From Mesorhizobium sp. (GTDB lineage: Bacteria; Pseudomonadota; Alphaproteobacteria; Rhizobiales; Rhizobiaceae): a stretch of 64,000 bases of DNA. Below the pieces are notes generated by a model. The model had not been told where the DNA came from, made no database searches, and saw only the letters and a program-made list of their open reading frames with translations. The DNA is taken from assembly GCF_017306585.1 (NCBI RefSeq), contig NZ_JAFKIC010000109.1, forward strand, positions 30,243 through 94,242, written 5' to 3'. The position numbers were made by a program, and so were the translations under genes. Below, piece after piece: positions 47,372 to 55,612 of the stretch; positions within the stretch are counted from its first letter, which is position 1, and the number at the start of each line of letters is the position of its first letter.

Positions 47372-47881
47372 TCAAGCAACGAGGCCGGTCGTGCGCTCGA
47401 TGAAGTCGACTATCGATTTCGCGTCGTCGAGATCGAACACCGGCAGGCTCCCGTCCGCGACGGCGAAATCGGCGGCGACGGCAACAATATTGGGATCATT
47501 TGCCGAAAGCGGCGTCTGGTCCTTGGCGTCCATCCGCCGGGTTTCGATCTTGCGATGCGATTCGCGCTTGTAGCCTTCCACCAGCACGATGTCGCAAGGT
47601 GCCAGCCGTGACAGGATGGCATCCAGCGGCGGCTCGTCCTCGCCGCGCAACTCGTGCATCAGCGCCCAGCGATTGCCGGACACGATCGCGACCTCGGTGG
47701 CGCCCGCTTGACGATGACGAAAGGAGTCCGCGCCCGGCTTGTCGATGTCGAAATCATGATGGGCATGCTTGATCGTCGAGACCTTCCGGCCGCGGCGCAC
47801 AAGCTCCGCGACCAACTTCTCGGTCAGTGTTGTCTTGCCGGAGTTCTTCCAGCCGGTGATGCCGAAGACGGGTCTGCTCAT
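47372..47881 (-). CDS. mobB: Molybdopterin-guanine dinucleotide biosynthesis adaptor protein MobB
   Basis: A 169-residue GTP-binding protein. The P-loop is GWKNSGKTTLTEKLV near residue 8, with KHAHHDFDIDKPGADSFRHRQAGA, the MobB-specific block. MobB assists MobA in adding GMP to molybdopterin. Its start overlaps the stop of mobA as ATGA. Confidence 0.94.
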   Translation of the reverse strand: MSRPVFGITGWKNSGKTTLTEKLVAELVRRGRKVSTIKHAHHDFDIDKPGADSFRHRQAGATEVAIVSGNRWALMHELRGEDEPPLDAILSRLAPCDIVLVEGYKRESHRKIETRRMDAKDQTPLSANDPNIVAVAADFAVADGSLPVFDLDDAKSIVDFIERTTGLVA

Positions 47882-48510
47882 GGGCTCATGCTCTGCAACA
47901 GGCGTTCCGCTTGGGCAAGGTCGTCAGGCAAATTGATGTTGAAGAATGGATCGATCTGACTTTCCCCGGCTTGCCGGAGCGGAAATTCCACCTCGACGTG
48001 ACCGTGACGCTCGATGAAGGCGGAGACGCGCCTGTTGTCCTCATCGACCAGGAAACGCCGCAAAGCCTCGCGGCATCCGACCGGCCACAGCGCGAAGGTG
48101 GGGTGCTGCCGCCCGGCCGAGCAGGGGACGGCGATCGCACCGGGCTGCTTATCCGCTGCCGCGGTCAGGCGGCAGACAAGCTCCGGCGGCAGGAAAGGCG
48201 TATCGCCGGCGGCCGTGACGATTGCCTTGCATGACGTGTAGGCGGCGGCCCATTCGAGGCCGGTCAGGACGCCGGCAAGCGGTCCGGCAAAACCTTCGAC
48301 AATGTCGGCGAGAACGGGCAGTCCGAAAGCGGAAAACCGTGACGGGTCACCATTGGCGTTCAGCGCCAGGGTTTCGGTCTGCGGAGCCAAACGCGACAGG
48401 ACCTGGTCGAGCACGCAACCATTGCCGAGCGGCAGCAGGCTCTTGTCGCCGCCGCCCATTCGCCTCGACTGGCCGCCGGCCAGAATGACGCCTGCTATGC
48501 CTGACTTCAT
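47878..48510 (-). CDS. mobA: Molybdenum cofactor guanylyltransferase
   Basis: A 210-residue nucleotidyltransferase that transfers GMP from GTP to molybdopterin. The N-terminal GVILAGGQSRRMGGGDKSLLPL is the NTP-binding loop, and AAGDTPFLP carries the metal-binding Asp. ATG 48510 is the start. It is translationally coupled to mobB. moaA lies about 2 kb away on the same strand but is separated by three unrelated genes. Confidence 0.94.
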   Translation of the reverse strand: MKSGIAGVILAGGQSRRMGGGDKSLLPLGNGCVLDQVLSRLAPQTETLALNANGDPSRFSAFGLPVLADIVEGFAGPLAGVLTGLEWAAAYTSCKAIVTAAGDTPFLPPELVCRLTAAADKQPGAIAVPCSAGRQHPTFALWPVGCREALRRFLVDEDNRRVSAFIERHGHVEVEFPLRQAGESQIDPFFNINLPDDLAQAERLLQSMSP

Positions 48511-48565
48511 GTGGCGGAGCCTGTACGCATACGGGCGAAAATCGCAAGCCGCTTCAAGAGGGCGG

Positions 48566-49486
48566 CTAAATGCCGTCCGGCGCCATTGCCGGGCCGGTGC
48601 TCTCGGCGACGATCCTGCGCCGGCCGACAATCCGCTCGCGATAAAGCGCATAAAGGCCCGAGCCGACGACGATGGTGGCGCCGGCGATCATCGGCATATC
48701 CGGGAAGTCGCCGAAGACGATGAGGCCAAGCAGGATGGACCAGAGGAGCGCCGTATAACGGAACGGCGCGATGAAGGAGATTTCGCCCGAGCGCATCGCC
48801 ATGATGATGAACTGGTAGCCGATGAGAACCAGCACCGCCGCCAGCGCCAGTAGCGCCGTGCTTTGGCCTGTCATGGGCGTCCAGCCGCCCATCGGCGACA
48901 ACAGCACCGCGCCGACGATGGTCATGGCAAATGCGGTGGCGGTCGAGACCAGCATGGTCGGTATGGTTTGAGGGATGCGCTTGGTGGCGAGATCGCGCAC
49001 GGTGCAGCATGCGACGCTGGCCAGGGCCCAGATAGAATAGCTGCTGAACCCGTCGAAGCCAGGCCGCACAATGACCAGCACGCCGACAAAGCCGGTGGCG
49101 ATCGCCAGCCAACGACGCCAGCCCACCGTTTCGCCGAAAAACAGCGCGGCGCCCATCGTCACCGCCAGCGGCAGCGCCTGGAGAACGGCAGACACACTGC
49201 CGATCGGCAGATGGGCAAGCGCCACCAGGAACGACACCGTGCCGCCGGCTTCGCCAAGCACACGCAGCGCCACCAGCGGCTGCAGCATCCGGCCTAGTTC
49301 CGAAAGCGCACCACGCTGCCAGGCGAGCACGCCGACAAAGAGCGACGCAAATGCCCCCCTGATCAGCATGACCTGCGCCATGTTCATTGAATGCGACGAG
49401 TATTTGGTGATGGCGTCGTTGAGCGTGAAGCCAACCATCGCCACCATCATGAACAACGCGCCGCGAAGATTAGGTGAAAGGGGCAC
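48566..49486 (-). CDS. DMT superfamily (EamA) transporter
   Basis: A 306-residue inner-membrane protein with ten predicted helices in two EamA repeats (GALFMMVAMVGFTLNDAITK at the start of the first and the second beginning near SYSIWALASVACC). Family members export amino acids or other small metabolites; the substrate cannot be read from sequence. I use the GTG at 49486 (VPLSPNLRG); a TTG at 49549 would add 21 residues. Confidence 0.85.
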   Translation of the reverse strand: MPLSPNLRGALFMMVAMVGFTLNDAITKYSSHSMNMAQVMLIRGAFASLFVGVLAWQRGALSELGRMLQPLVALRVLGEAGGTVSFLVALAHLPIGSVSAVLQALPLAVTMGAALFFGETVGWRRWLAIATGFVGVLVIVRPGFDGFSSYSIWALASVACCTVRDLATKRIPQTIPTMLVSTATAFAMTIVGAVLLSPMGGWTPMTGQSTALLALAAVLVLIGYQFIIMAMRSGEISFIAPFRYTALLWSILLGLIVFGDFPDMPMIAGATIVVGSGLYALYRERIVGRRRIVAESTGPAMAPDGI

Positions 49487-49664
49487 AATGTCTACCGGTT
49501 GCCTAGGCAAGCAAGCCTGTAACAGTCCGCTGCGAAACAGCAATGGCAAACAGCTGTGCCAGCACCAAGTAGTATCATCCCCGGCGTGAATTCAGTCTTG
49601 CATCAGGTACGCCCGTTTCGGAAGGCGACCACGCCTCCCGAAAGCCAACCGGCCGCAAGGATGG

Positions 49665-50024
49665 CTATTTCTTCGGCGTCAGCACCTCGGTGCCGTTACC
49701 GTCCTTGCCGGCGATGGTCCACAGGCCATGCAGCGAGCCATCCTCATCGACCTTGTAGACGACGAGGCCGATATCCTTGCCCATGACGTAGCCGGCGGAA
49801 AAGGCGTCGTCATTGCGCATGCAGATGCCGTCGGAGGATGAACCGCCGGTCTCCCAATGGATCGTGCAGGTGGTTTCGCTGGTCAGCGTGATCGTCGCCT
49901 CGCCGCCATATTTCGAGCCATCGAAATTGGTGCCGGCGACGGTATAGGTGCCGCCGATCGACTGAGCCGCCGCGGGCAGAGCCGTGAAGCCGAGCAACGC
50001 AAGACAAAGAATGAGTTTGCGCAT
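49665..50024 (-). CDS. Small secreted protein of unknown function
   Basis: A 119-residue exported protein with a signal peptide (MRKLILCLALLGFTALPAAAQS). The mature part is a likely small beta barrel: GGTYTVAGTNFDGSKYGGEATITL, with Cys in TTCTIHWETGG and GICMRNDD that may form a disulfide. Similar unnamed proteins occur widely in Hyphomicrobiales. Start ATG 50024. Confidence 0.75.
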   Translation of the reverse strand: MRKLILCLALLGFTALPAAAQSIGGTYTVAGTNFDGSKYGGEATITLTSETTCTIHWETGGSSSDGICMRNDDAFSAGYVMGKDIGLVVYKVDEDGSLHGLWTIAGKDGNGTEVLTPKK

Positions 50025-50163
50025 GACGTGTTCCCCCAATGAGCGAAGAGCCGCTTTGGGGGCCGAGGCTAGGCCGGAACAAGGCGGTCGTAAATCGGGC
50101 AGCGGTTCGCGAACCAGACTTTTTCTGGGATGTGGCGCGAAACACTCACTGCCCCCAAAATGC

Positions 50164-50637
50164 TCACCGTGCCTTGAGGCTGCCGGCAATGGCGCTGACG
50201 AGCGGATCGTATTTCGATTTCAGAGCGGGCGGGTAATCGATCCAGACCGTGCGGATAACGCCATCCCGGCCGAACAGCCGCCGCTCGTAAAAGATCTTTC
50301 CATCCTTCAAACCCGACAGCACCGCCCAGTCTTTGCCGGTCTTGCTGTAAGTGACCTCATAGCCGGGCTCCTTGCTTGTCTTCTCTTCGGCGACAAAGCC
50401 TTTCGGAGTGTCGTTGTCGACGTTGAAGATGCCCGAACATGTCAGGCTGGCGCCGTCCGCGCTCAGCCACACCTGTCCGTCACCGTTCTCGGGCTCGGGC
50501 TGACGATCGTTGAAGATTTCATCGGGAAAGGTGCAGACGGTGCCGAAGCGTTCGTTCACATAGGTAAAAGGTGCGGCCATCGCCGGGACAGCCGTTAGCG
50601 CAGCCAAAAACACCAGGGTTACCTGACGACGCTTCAT
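50164..50637 (-). CDS. Secreted protein of unknown function
   Basis: A 157-residue protein with a signal peptide (MKRRQVTLVFLAALTAVPAMAA). The mature part begins PFTYVNERFGTVCTFPDEIF and contains two Cys that may pair. I do not recognise a named family, though the length and layout are those of periplasmic proteins common in Rhizobiales. ATG 50637 is chosen; four upstream codons (50649) are possible. Confidence 0.75.
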   Translation of the reverse strand: MKRRQVTLVFLAALTAVPAMAAPFTYVNERFGTVCTFPDEIFNDRQPEPENGDGQVWLSADGASLTCSGIFNVDNDTPKGFVAEEKTSKEPGYEVTYSKTGKDWAVLSGLKDGKIFYERRLFGRDGVIRTVWIDYPPALKSKYDPLVSAIAGSLKAR

Positions 50638-50685
50638 TCGTGCCTCCATGTCCGGAAGCCATCCTGCACCACAATGGCGCAGAAA

Positions 50686-51681
50686 TCAGCCGCCCGTGAC
50701 GCTCATATGCCTGGAAACGGAGGGTCGGCTGGTGCGGCGGTCGATAACGAAATCATGCCCCTTCGGCTTGCGGCCGATGGCCTCGTCGATCGCGTTGGCG
50801 AGAAGGTCATTGCCCTCGGACGCGCGCAACGGCGCGCGCAGGTCGGCTGCATCCTCCTGGCCCAGGCACATGTAGAGTGTGCCCGTGCAGGTCAGCCTGA
50901 CCCGGTTGCAGCTTTCGCAGAAATTATGCGTCATCGGCGTGATGAAGCCGAGTTTCCCGCCGGTCTCGGCGACATGGACATAACGGGCCGGCCCACCGGT
51001 CTTGAAGGGGATATCGCTCAGCGTGAACTGTCGCTCCAGCGAAGCCCGCAGCAGCGACAGCGGCAAATACTGGTCGGTGCGGTCGGCGTCGATCTCACCC
51101 ATCGGCATGGTCTCGATGACGGTGAGGTCCATGCCGCGGCCATGCGCCCAGCGCATCATGTCGGGGATTTCGGCGTCGTTGAAATCGCGCAGTGCCACCG
51201 CGTTGAGCTTGACCTTCAGCCCGGCCGCCTGAGCAGCGTCTATGCCCGCCATCACCTTGTCGAGATGGCCCCAGCGCGTGATCTGGTGAAACTTGTCGGC
51301 ATTGAGCGTGTCGAGCGAGACATTGATGCGCCTGACGCCGCAATCGACGAGCTCGGCGGCGAAACGCGACAGCTGCGAACCATTGGTGGTGAGCGTCAGT
51401 TCCTCCAGCGCGCCGCTGTCGAGGTGGCGCGACAGCTGGCGCACCAGATGCATGATGTTCTTGCGCACCAGGGGCTCACCGCCGGTGAGACGCAACCTTC
51501 TGACGCCCTTTTCGATGAAGACGGTGCAGAGCCGGTCCAGTTCCTCCAGCGACAACAGATCCTTCTTGGGCAGGAAGGTCATGTCCTCGGCCATGCAATA
51601 GGTGCAACGGAAATCGCAGCGGTCGGTGACCGACACGCGCAGGTAATTGATCGTGCGACCGAAGGGGTCGATCATGTCCAT
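50686..51681 (-). CDS. moaA: GTP 3',8-cyclase MoaA
   Basis: A 331-residue radical-SAM enzyme for the first step of molybdenum cofactor synthesis. The SAM cluster is CDFRCTYC (residues 19-26), and the second cluster is in [19 protein letters not shown]. The C-terminal Gly-Gly needed for the catalytic step is present (SVTGG end). Standard length. Neighbours are a small secreted protein and, divergently, a DUF971 gene. Confidence 0.96.
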   Translation of the reverse strand: MDMIDPFGRTINYLRVSVTDRCDFRCTYCMAEDMTFLPKKDLLSLEELDRLCTVFIEKGVRRLRLTGGEPLVRKNIMHLVRQLSRHLDSGALEELTLTTNGSQLSRFAAELVDCGVRRINVSLDTLNADKFHQITRWGHLDKVMAGIDAAQAAGLKVKLNAVALRDFNDAEIPDMMRWAHGRGMDLTVIETMPMGEIDADRTDQYLPLSLLRASLERQFTLSDIPFKTGGPARYVHVAETGGKLGFITPMTHNFCESCNRVRLTCTGTLYMCLGQEDAADLRAPLRASEGNDLLANAIDEAIGRKPKGHDFVIDRRTSRPSVSRHMSVTGG

Positions 51682-51791
51682 GCTTCAAGCGCTTCCCGTG
51701 GCCGTGAGCGGCTTCGTTATATACTGCTATGTGATACGAAGCGGGCGGCCATTCAAGATACCGCTTCTCGATCTTTGGTAACATCCCGGAG

Positions 51792-51808
51792 CCGACACCA
51801 AGTGTCGG
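51792..51808. repeat. Short hairpin between moaA and DUF971 gene
   Basis: CCGACAC (51792-51798), loop CAA, GTGTCGG (51802-51808) is a perfect seven-base-pair hairpin in the 200-base gap between divergent genes. It has no U-run. I looked for a molybdenum cofactor riboswitch pattern and did not find one; the hairpin could be a protein-binding dyad or a leader element. Confidence 0.4.
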
Positions 51809-51879
51809 TCGTCCCATCGGGCCTTTTCCCATCCGGCGAAGCGGCGTAGGGAGAGGAAAACGATACGGGATCAGATCAT

Positions 51880-52233
51880 ATGACCGCGCCAAAGGAACTC
51901 AGGGTCTCCAGGGACCGCAAGCTGCTGTCGGTCACCTTTCCCAATCACCAGCCATTCGAATTGCCGGCGGAGCTGTTGCGCGTTGCCTCGCCATCGGCCG
52001 AGGTGCAGGGCCATTCGCCCGATCAGCGAGTGACGGTTCCGGGCAAGCGAAACGTGGCCATCCTCAAGATCGAGCCGGTCGGCAACTATGCCGTGCGCAT
52101 CACCTTCGATGATTTCCATGACACGGGTATCTTCACCTGGAATTACCTGCACACGCTCGGCCATGAGAAGGATCAGCGCTGGAACGCCTACCTGGCGGAA
52201 CTTGCGGAAAAAGGCCTGAGCCGCGACCGTTGA
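51880..52233 (+). CDS. DUF971 domain protein (gamma-butyrobetaine hydroxylase-like N-terminal domain)
   Basis: A 117-residue single-domain DUF971 protein. The pattern LLSVTFPNHQPFELPAELLR, then YAVRITFDDFHDTGIFTWNYLH, matches the N-terminal domain of gamma-butyrobetaine hydroxylases, which in bacteria is found alone and near Fe-S and cofactor genes. No Cys ligand set is visible in this copy. ATG 51880, with GGAGAGG about 25 bases before. Divergent from moaA. Confidence 0.83.
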   Translation: MTAPKELRVSRDRKLLSVTFPNHQPFELPAELLRVASPSAEVQGHSPDQRVTVPGKRNVAILKIEPVGNYAVRITFDDFHDTGIFTWNYLHTLGHEKDQRWNAYLAELAEKGLSRDR

Positions 52234-52326
52234 TTTCAGTGTCTGAAGACTCGTCTCAACCGAAGACCTGTCGTCTAATCGTCACGGACATGGCGTAGCG
52301 CCGGCAAAGGTTCGGAGGACGCAAGG

Positions 52327-52938
52327 ATGTCGGTCATCACCTCGGTCGAGCAGTTGGAGGCCCTTTACGGCCTGCCTGGCGAAGCCTCGCTGGTCAAGGA
52401 ACTCGACCATGTCATCCCTGAATACGCAGCCTTCATCGAAGCCTCGCCTTTCGTTGCTCTCGCCACAAGCGGACCGGAGGGGTTGGATTGTTCGCCGCGC
52501 GGCGATCTCGCCGGCTTCGTGCGCATCGTCGATCCGAAAACGCTGATGATGCCGGACCGGCGCGGCAACAACCGTGCTGATTCGCTGAGAAACATCATCC
52601 GGGATCCGCGCGTCGGGCTGCTGTTCCTGGTGCCAGGCTCCGGCACGACGCTGCGCATCAACGGCCGGGCTCACCTGACCACCGACGCCTCGCTTTGCGC
52701 GTCGTTCACCGTCGACGGCAAGCCGGCCCGTTCGGTGACCATCATCGATGTCGATTCGGTCTACTTCCAGTGCGCCCGCGCCATCGTGCGGTCGGAACTC
52801 TGGAATCCGGCCAGGCATGTCGACCCGAAATCGCTGCCGACGCCCGGAAAGATCCTCGAAATCACCAGCCGCAGGAACATCGACGGCGAAACCTACGACA
52901 AGGAATGGCCGGAGCGGGCAAAGAAGTCGATGTGGTGA
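52327..52938 (+). CDS. Pyridoxamine 5'-phosphate oxidase-family FMN-binding protein
   Basis: A 203-residue split-barrel flavoprotein of the MSMEG_1061-like PPOX subgroup. It has FVALATSGPEGLDCSPRGDLAGFVRIVD, PDRRGNNRADSLRNIIRDPRVGLLF and the Cys-Ala-Arg late segment VYFQCARAIVRSELW. This group binds FMN or F420; the real substrate is not known. Standing alone, 17 bases from a convergent MarR gene. Confidence 0.85.
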   Translation: MSVITSVEQLEALYGLPGEASLVKELDHVIPEYAAFIEASPFVALATSGPEGLDCSPRGDLAGFVRIVDPKTLMMPDRRGNNRADSLRNIIRDPRVGLLFLVPGSGTTLRINGRAHLTTDASLCASFTVDGKPARSVTIIDVDSVYFQCARAIVRSELWNPARHVDPKSLPTPGKILEITSRRNIDGETYDKEWPERAKKSMW

Positions 52939-52954
52939 CAGGCCGAAGGGCGGA

Positions 52955-53407
52955 TTACGCTTCCTTCAGCACCTCGTAGATCTTGCGCATCTGCTCGCCG
53001 ATCATGTCGCACTGTTCCGGCGTCGACTGGCTCATCGCTTTCTCGATCAGCGCCATATGCACTTTCAGCGCCTGCATCAGCAGCGCTTCGCCGGCTTCGG
53101 TCAGGGCAAGCCGCAGGATGCGTTTGTCCTTCTCATCGGCTTCCCGGCGAACAAGGCCGCGTGTTTCGAGTTGCGGCAGCAGCATTGTGATGTTGGAGCG
53201 GCCGACGAGCAGCTTGCGGGCAAGATCGTGCTGCGACATGCCGGGATGGCGATAGAGGTTCATCAGCACGTCGAGCTGTGCCGGCTTGAGGTCAAGCGGC
53301 GCAAGCTTCACCGCCAGCGTGCGCTCCAGCACATGGCAGGCGCGCGCCACCGCGACCCAGTTGCGAAAACGCGGGTTGTCCCAGGGTAGCTCTTGTTTAT
53401 TGTTCAT
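52955..53407 (-). CDS. MarR-family transcriptional regulator
   Basis: A 150-residue winged-helix regulator. The core is LKPAQLDVLMNLYRHPGMSQHDLARKLLVGRSNITMLLPQLETRGLV, followed by the wing READEKDKRILRLALTEAG. ATG 53407 overlaps the first of two GTTCA-N4-TGAAC dyads, so it probably represses itself and the divergent hydrolase gene. Confidence 0.92.
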   Translation of the reverse strand: MNNKQELPWDNPRFRNWVAVARACHVLERTLAVKLAPLDLKPAQLDVLMNLYRHPGMSQHDLARKLLVGRSNITMLLPQLETRGLVRREADEKDKRILRLALTEAGEALLMQALKVHMALIEKAMSQSTPEQCDMIGEQMRKIYEVLKEA

Positions 53408-53435
53408 CTTTGAACTATTATGTTCATGCTTGAAC
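53402..53435. promoter_or_regulatory. Tandem MarR operator dyads
   Basis: GTTCATCTTTGAAC (53402-53415) and GTTCATGCTTGAAC (53422-53435) are two 14-base dyads of form GTTCA-N4-TGAAC whose centres are 20 bases apart, so they face the same side of the helix. The first covers the MarR start codon; the second lies 20 bases before the hydrolase start. Confidence 0.7.
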
Positions 53436-53454
53436 GTATGGATGGATTCTCACT

Positions 53455-54366
53455 ATGGCATCATTCGGGCTGAAGGTCATCCGAGGCGTGTTTGGTGCGG
53501 CCGAACATATCGCGCCACGCATCACCGGGCGCGCAGCGTTCGAATTGTTCTGCCGCACGCCCGGCGCCAGCACGCTGACCGATGGCGAGCGGCGCGCCAT
53601 CGCCCGCGCGACGGATTTCATGGCTGAAGCGCGCCACCATCGGCTGAAGACCAAGACCGGCTGCGTGATGGTGCATGAATTCCGGCCGGAGCCGGGCAGG
53701 GCGCCCGCTGGCACCGTGCTTGTCGTTCACGGCTGGCGTTCGCGCACCGAATATATGCGTGCCTTGATCGAAGGCTATCGCGCGGCCGGCTACCGTGTCG
53801 CCTCACTCGACCTGCCGGGCCATGGCCATTCACAGGGCCGGCATCTCAACATGGTCAATGCCGTCGACGCGGTGCGGGTTGCCGGCGAATGGTTCGGCCC
53901 GTTTGTCGCCGCGGTCGGGCATTCCTTCGGCGGCGCCGTTGCCGCCAACGCCATCGCCGGCTCCGTCAAGAACGTCCCGCCGCTGGCGGCTGCAAGCCTT
54001 GTGCTGATCGCGGCCCCGAGTTCCTTGCCAGCGATCTTTGCCGACTTCAGCCGCATGCTCAATGTCGGCCCCCGCTCGCAGATCGCCATGGCGGATCGTG
54101 TCGAACACCTTTCCGGCCGGCCGTTGCACGAATTCACCGGCGACCGGCAGCTCGCCCAGGCGCCCGTGCCGACCCTGGTCATCCATGCGCCTGACGATCG
54201 CGAGGTGCCGGCCGAACACGCAAAGCGCTACGCCGGTGCCGGCGGCCATGTGCGGCTTCACTGGGCGGATGGTCTCGGCCATCGCCGCATTCTTGCCGAC
54301 AAGGGTGTGGTGGAACGCGCCGTTGCGTTCGTCGCTGAACGTCGCGAGCCGTCAGTGCTGCATTGA
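53455..54366 (+). CDS. Alpha/beta hydrolase
   Basis: A 303-residue serine hydrolase. The nucleophile elbow is VGHSFGGAV near residue 157, the oxyanion strand is GTVLVVHGWRSRTEYM, and the acid and His are in HAPDDREVP and DGLGHRRIL. The N-terminal 60 residues before the fold are unlike most relatives. It is divergent from a MarR gene with two operator-like dyads between. Substrate unknown; MarR control suggests a small aromatic or lipid-like inducer. Confidence 0.87.
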   Translation: MASFGLKVIRGVFGAAEHIAPRITGRAAFELFCRTPGASTLTDGERRAIARATDFMAEARHHRLKTKTGCVMVHEFRPEPGRAPAGTVLVVHGWRSRTEYMRALIEGYRAAGYRVASLDLPGHGHSQGRHLNMVNAVDAVRVAGEWFGPFVAAVGHSFGGAVAANAIAGSVKNVPPLAAASLVLIAAPSSLPAIFADFSRMLNVGPRSQIAMADRVEHLSGRPLHEFTGDRQLAQAPVPTLVIHAPDDREVPAEHAKRYAGAGGHVRLHWADGLGHRRILADKGVVERAVAFVAERREPSVLH

Positions 54367-54383
54367 GCCGAGGTACTCGTTTC

Positions 54384-54432
54384 ATGCATGTCGTTGTCCC
54401 AAAACCGCTACGCACTTTTGGGCGACATGCAT
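54384..54432. repeat. Palindromic mosaic repeat
   Basis: ATGCATGTCG (54384-54393) pairs perfectly with CGACATGCAT (54423-54432), and within it CCCAAAA pairs with TTTTGGG. The centre, AAAACCGCTACGCACTTTTG, is almost the same as the core of the element at 31475-31575. It sits between convergent genes and may stop transcription in both directions. Confidence 0.8.
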
Positions 54433-54436
54433 TGGG

Positions 54437-54832
54437 CTATTTCTTCTTGTCGCCAGGCTCGACCGGCAGTCCAGCCGCCTTCCAGGCGGTATAGCCGCCA
54501 AGAATGTGCTTGACGGGCGACAGGCCCATATCCTGTGCCGTCTTGGTGGCCAGCGCCGAACGCCAGCCGCCGGCGCAGAAGAAGACGAAGCTTTTTCCCG
54601 AGGCAAAGAACGGCTTGTGGTAGGGGCTTTCGGGATCGATCCAGAATTCCAGCATGCCGCGCGTGACATGTTGGGCGCCGGGAATCCTGCCGTCGCGTTC
54701 AATCTCACGGGGGTCGCGCAGGTCGACGAAGATAGTGCCTTCGTCCTCGAGCAGTCCTGCCGCTTCCTCCGGCGAAACCACTTCGATCTCGGCATTCGCC
54801 TCGTCCAGCAGCTCGCGATACCCCTTTTTCAC
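54437..54832 (-). CDS. Rhodanese-like domain protein
   Basis: A 131-residue single rhodanese domain. The active-site loop is CAGGWRS (catalytic Cys near residue 91) preceded by VFF; FVDLRDPREIERDGRIPGA carries the substrate-binding Asp and Arg. It starts with GTG at 54832. The likely role is sulfur transfer in the cytosol. Its neighbours give no further hint. Confidence 0.9.
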   Translation of the reverse strand: MKKGYRELLDEANAEIEVVSPEEAAGLLEDEGTIFVDLRDPREIERDGRIPGAQHVTRGMLEFWIDPESPYHKPFFASGKSFVFFCAGGWRSALATKTAQDMGLSPVKHILGGYTAWKAAGLPVEPGDKKK

Positions 54833-54897
54833 AGGCTAGTCCTCCCCGCCGCGCATTGGCTGGCTGTCTGAATTTCCACCACAATGGCCAGCGTTTG

Positions 54898-55512
54898 TCA
54901 CGCCTTCTCGACGCCCGCGAGCGTGTGCCAGGCTGCCATTGCTCCCGCGACCGTCGCCATCAGCGCGGTGCACGAGGCACCGTCGCGCGCCTGGATCGAC
55001 ATGCCGTGCTGTACCGTGGCGAAGAAGGTCGCGGCGGCGCGGGAATCGAAGTCGATTGGCAATTCGCCTTCTGCGACACCTCGCTCGAGGCGTTTCTGCA
55101 GGGCGGAATGGTTTTCAGCGCGGCGGCGGCGCAGATCGGCGCAGATGAGACCGCTGGTGGAATCCTGATGCAGCGCGCCAAGCGTGATCAGGCAACCCTG
55201 CGGCCGGTCGGCCTGCGAATAGGCCTTCGCGGTGCGGGTCAGAAACAGCTCGATCGCCTCACGCGCCGTCGGCGCCTCCTCGAGAGCCAGCCAGATATCT
55301 GGCCCCTCGACGCGCGAATAGAAGTCGGTGGCTTCGAGGAACAGGGCCTCCTTGCTGCCATAGGCGGCGTAAAGGCTGGGCGAATTGATCCCCATGGCCG
55401 TCGCCAGGTCACTGATGGACGCCCCCTCGTACCCCTTGACCCAAAACACGTCCATCGCGCGCCGCAGCGCCGCGGTTCGGTCGAAAGTCCGAGGGCGGCC
55501 TCTTTCCGACAT
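54898..55512 (-). CDS. TetR/AcrR-family transcriptional regulator
   Basis: A 204-residue regulator. The helix-turn-helix is GRPRTFDRTAALRRAMDVFWVKGYEGASISDLATAMGI-type (residues 5-60, ending in NSPSLYAAYGSKEALF), with a helical ligand-binding domain. It is divergent from an SDR gene and the gap holds palindromic repeats, so it most likely controls both. GASCTAL and CLITLGALH carry Cys that could sense reactive compounds, as in some TetR proteins, but this is a guess. Confidence 0.9.
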   Translation of the reverse strand: MSERGRPRTFDRTAALRRAMDVFWVKGYEGASISDLATAMGINSPSLYAAYGSKEALFLEATDFYSRVEGPDIWLALEEAPTAREAIELFLTRTAKAYSQADRPQGCLITLGALHQDSTSGLICADLRRRRAENHSALQKRLERGVAEGELPIDFDSRAAATFFATVQHGMSIQARDGASCTALMATVAGAMAAWHTLAGVEKA

Positions 55513-55530
55513 GGCGTCCTTTTCTGTGTT

Positions 55531-55602
55531 GATCGATACATAAATGAGTTGACGCGGTTGGGCAAGCCTGCCAGGTATTTATGTGTCGATCATTACATAA
55601 AT
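55531..55602. promoter_or_regulatory. TetR operator repeats
   Basis: ATTTATGT (55577-55584) and ACATAAAT (55595-55602) form a perfect dyad. GATCGATACATAAAT at 55531-55545 is nearly the reverse complement of ATTTATGTGTCGATC at 55577-55591 (one mismatch). So three half-sites with TACATAAAT-type sequence lie between the divergent TetR and SDR genes, the last overlapping the region just before the SDR ribosome-binding site. Confidence 0.7.
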
Positions 55603-55612
55603 GGAGAAGCCA

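Noticed and set aside
51682-51879. A molybdenum cofactor riboswitch near moaA
   Set aside because: Only a small hairpin is present and it lacks the multi-stem pattern that I would expect.
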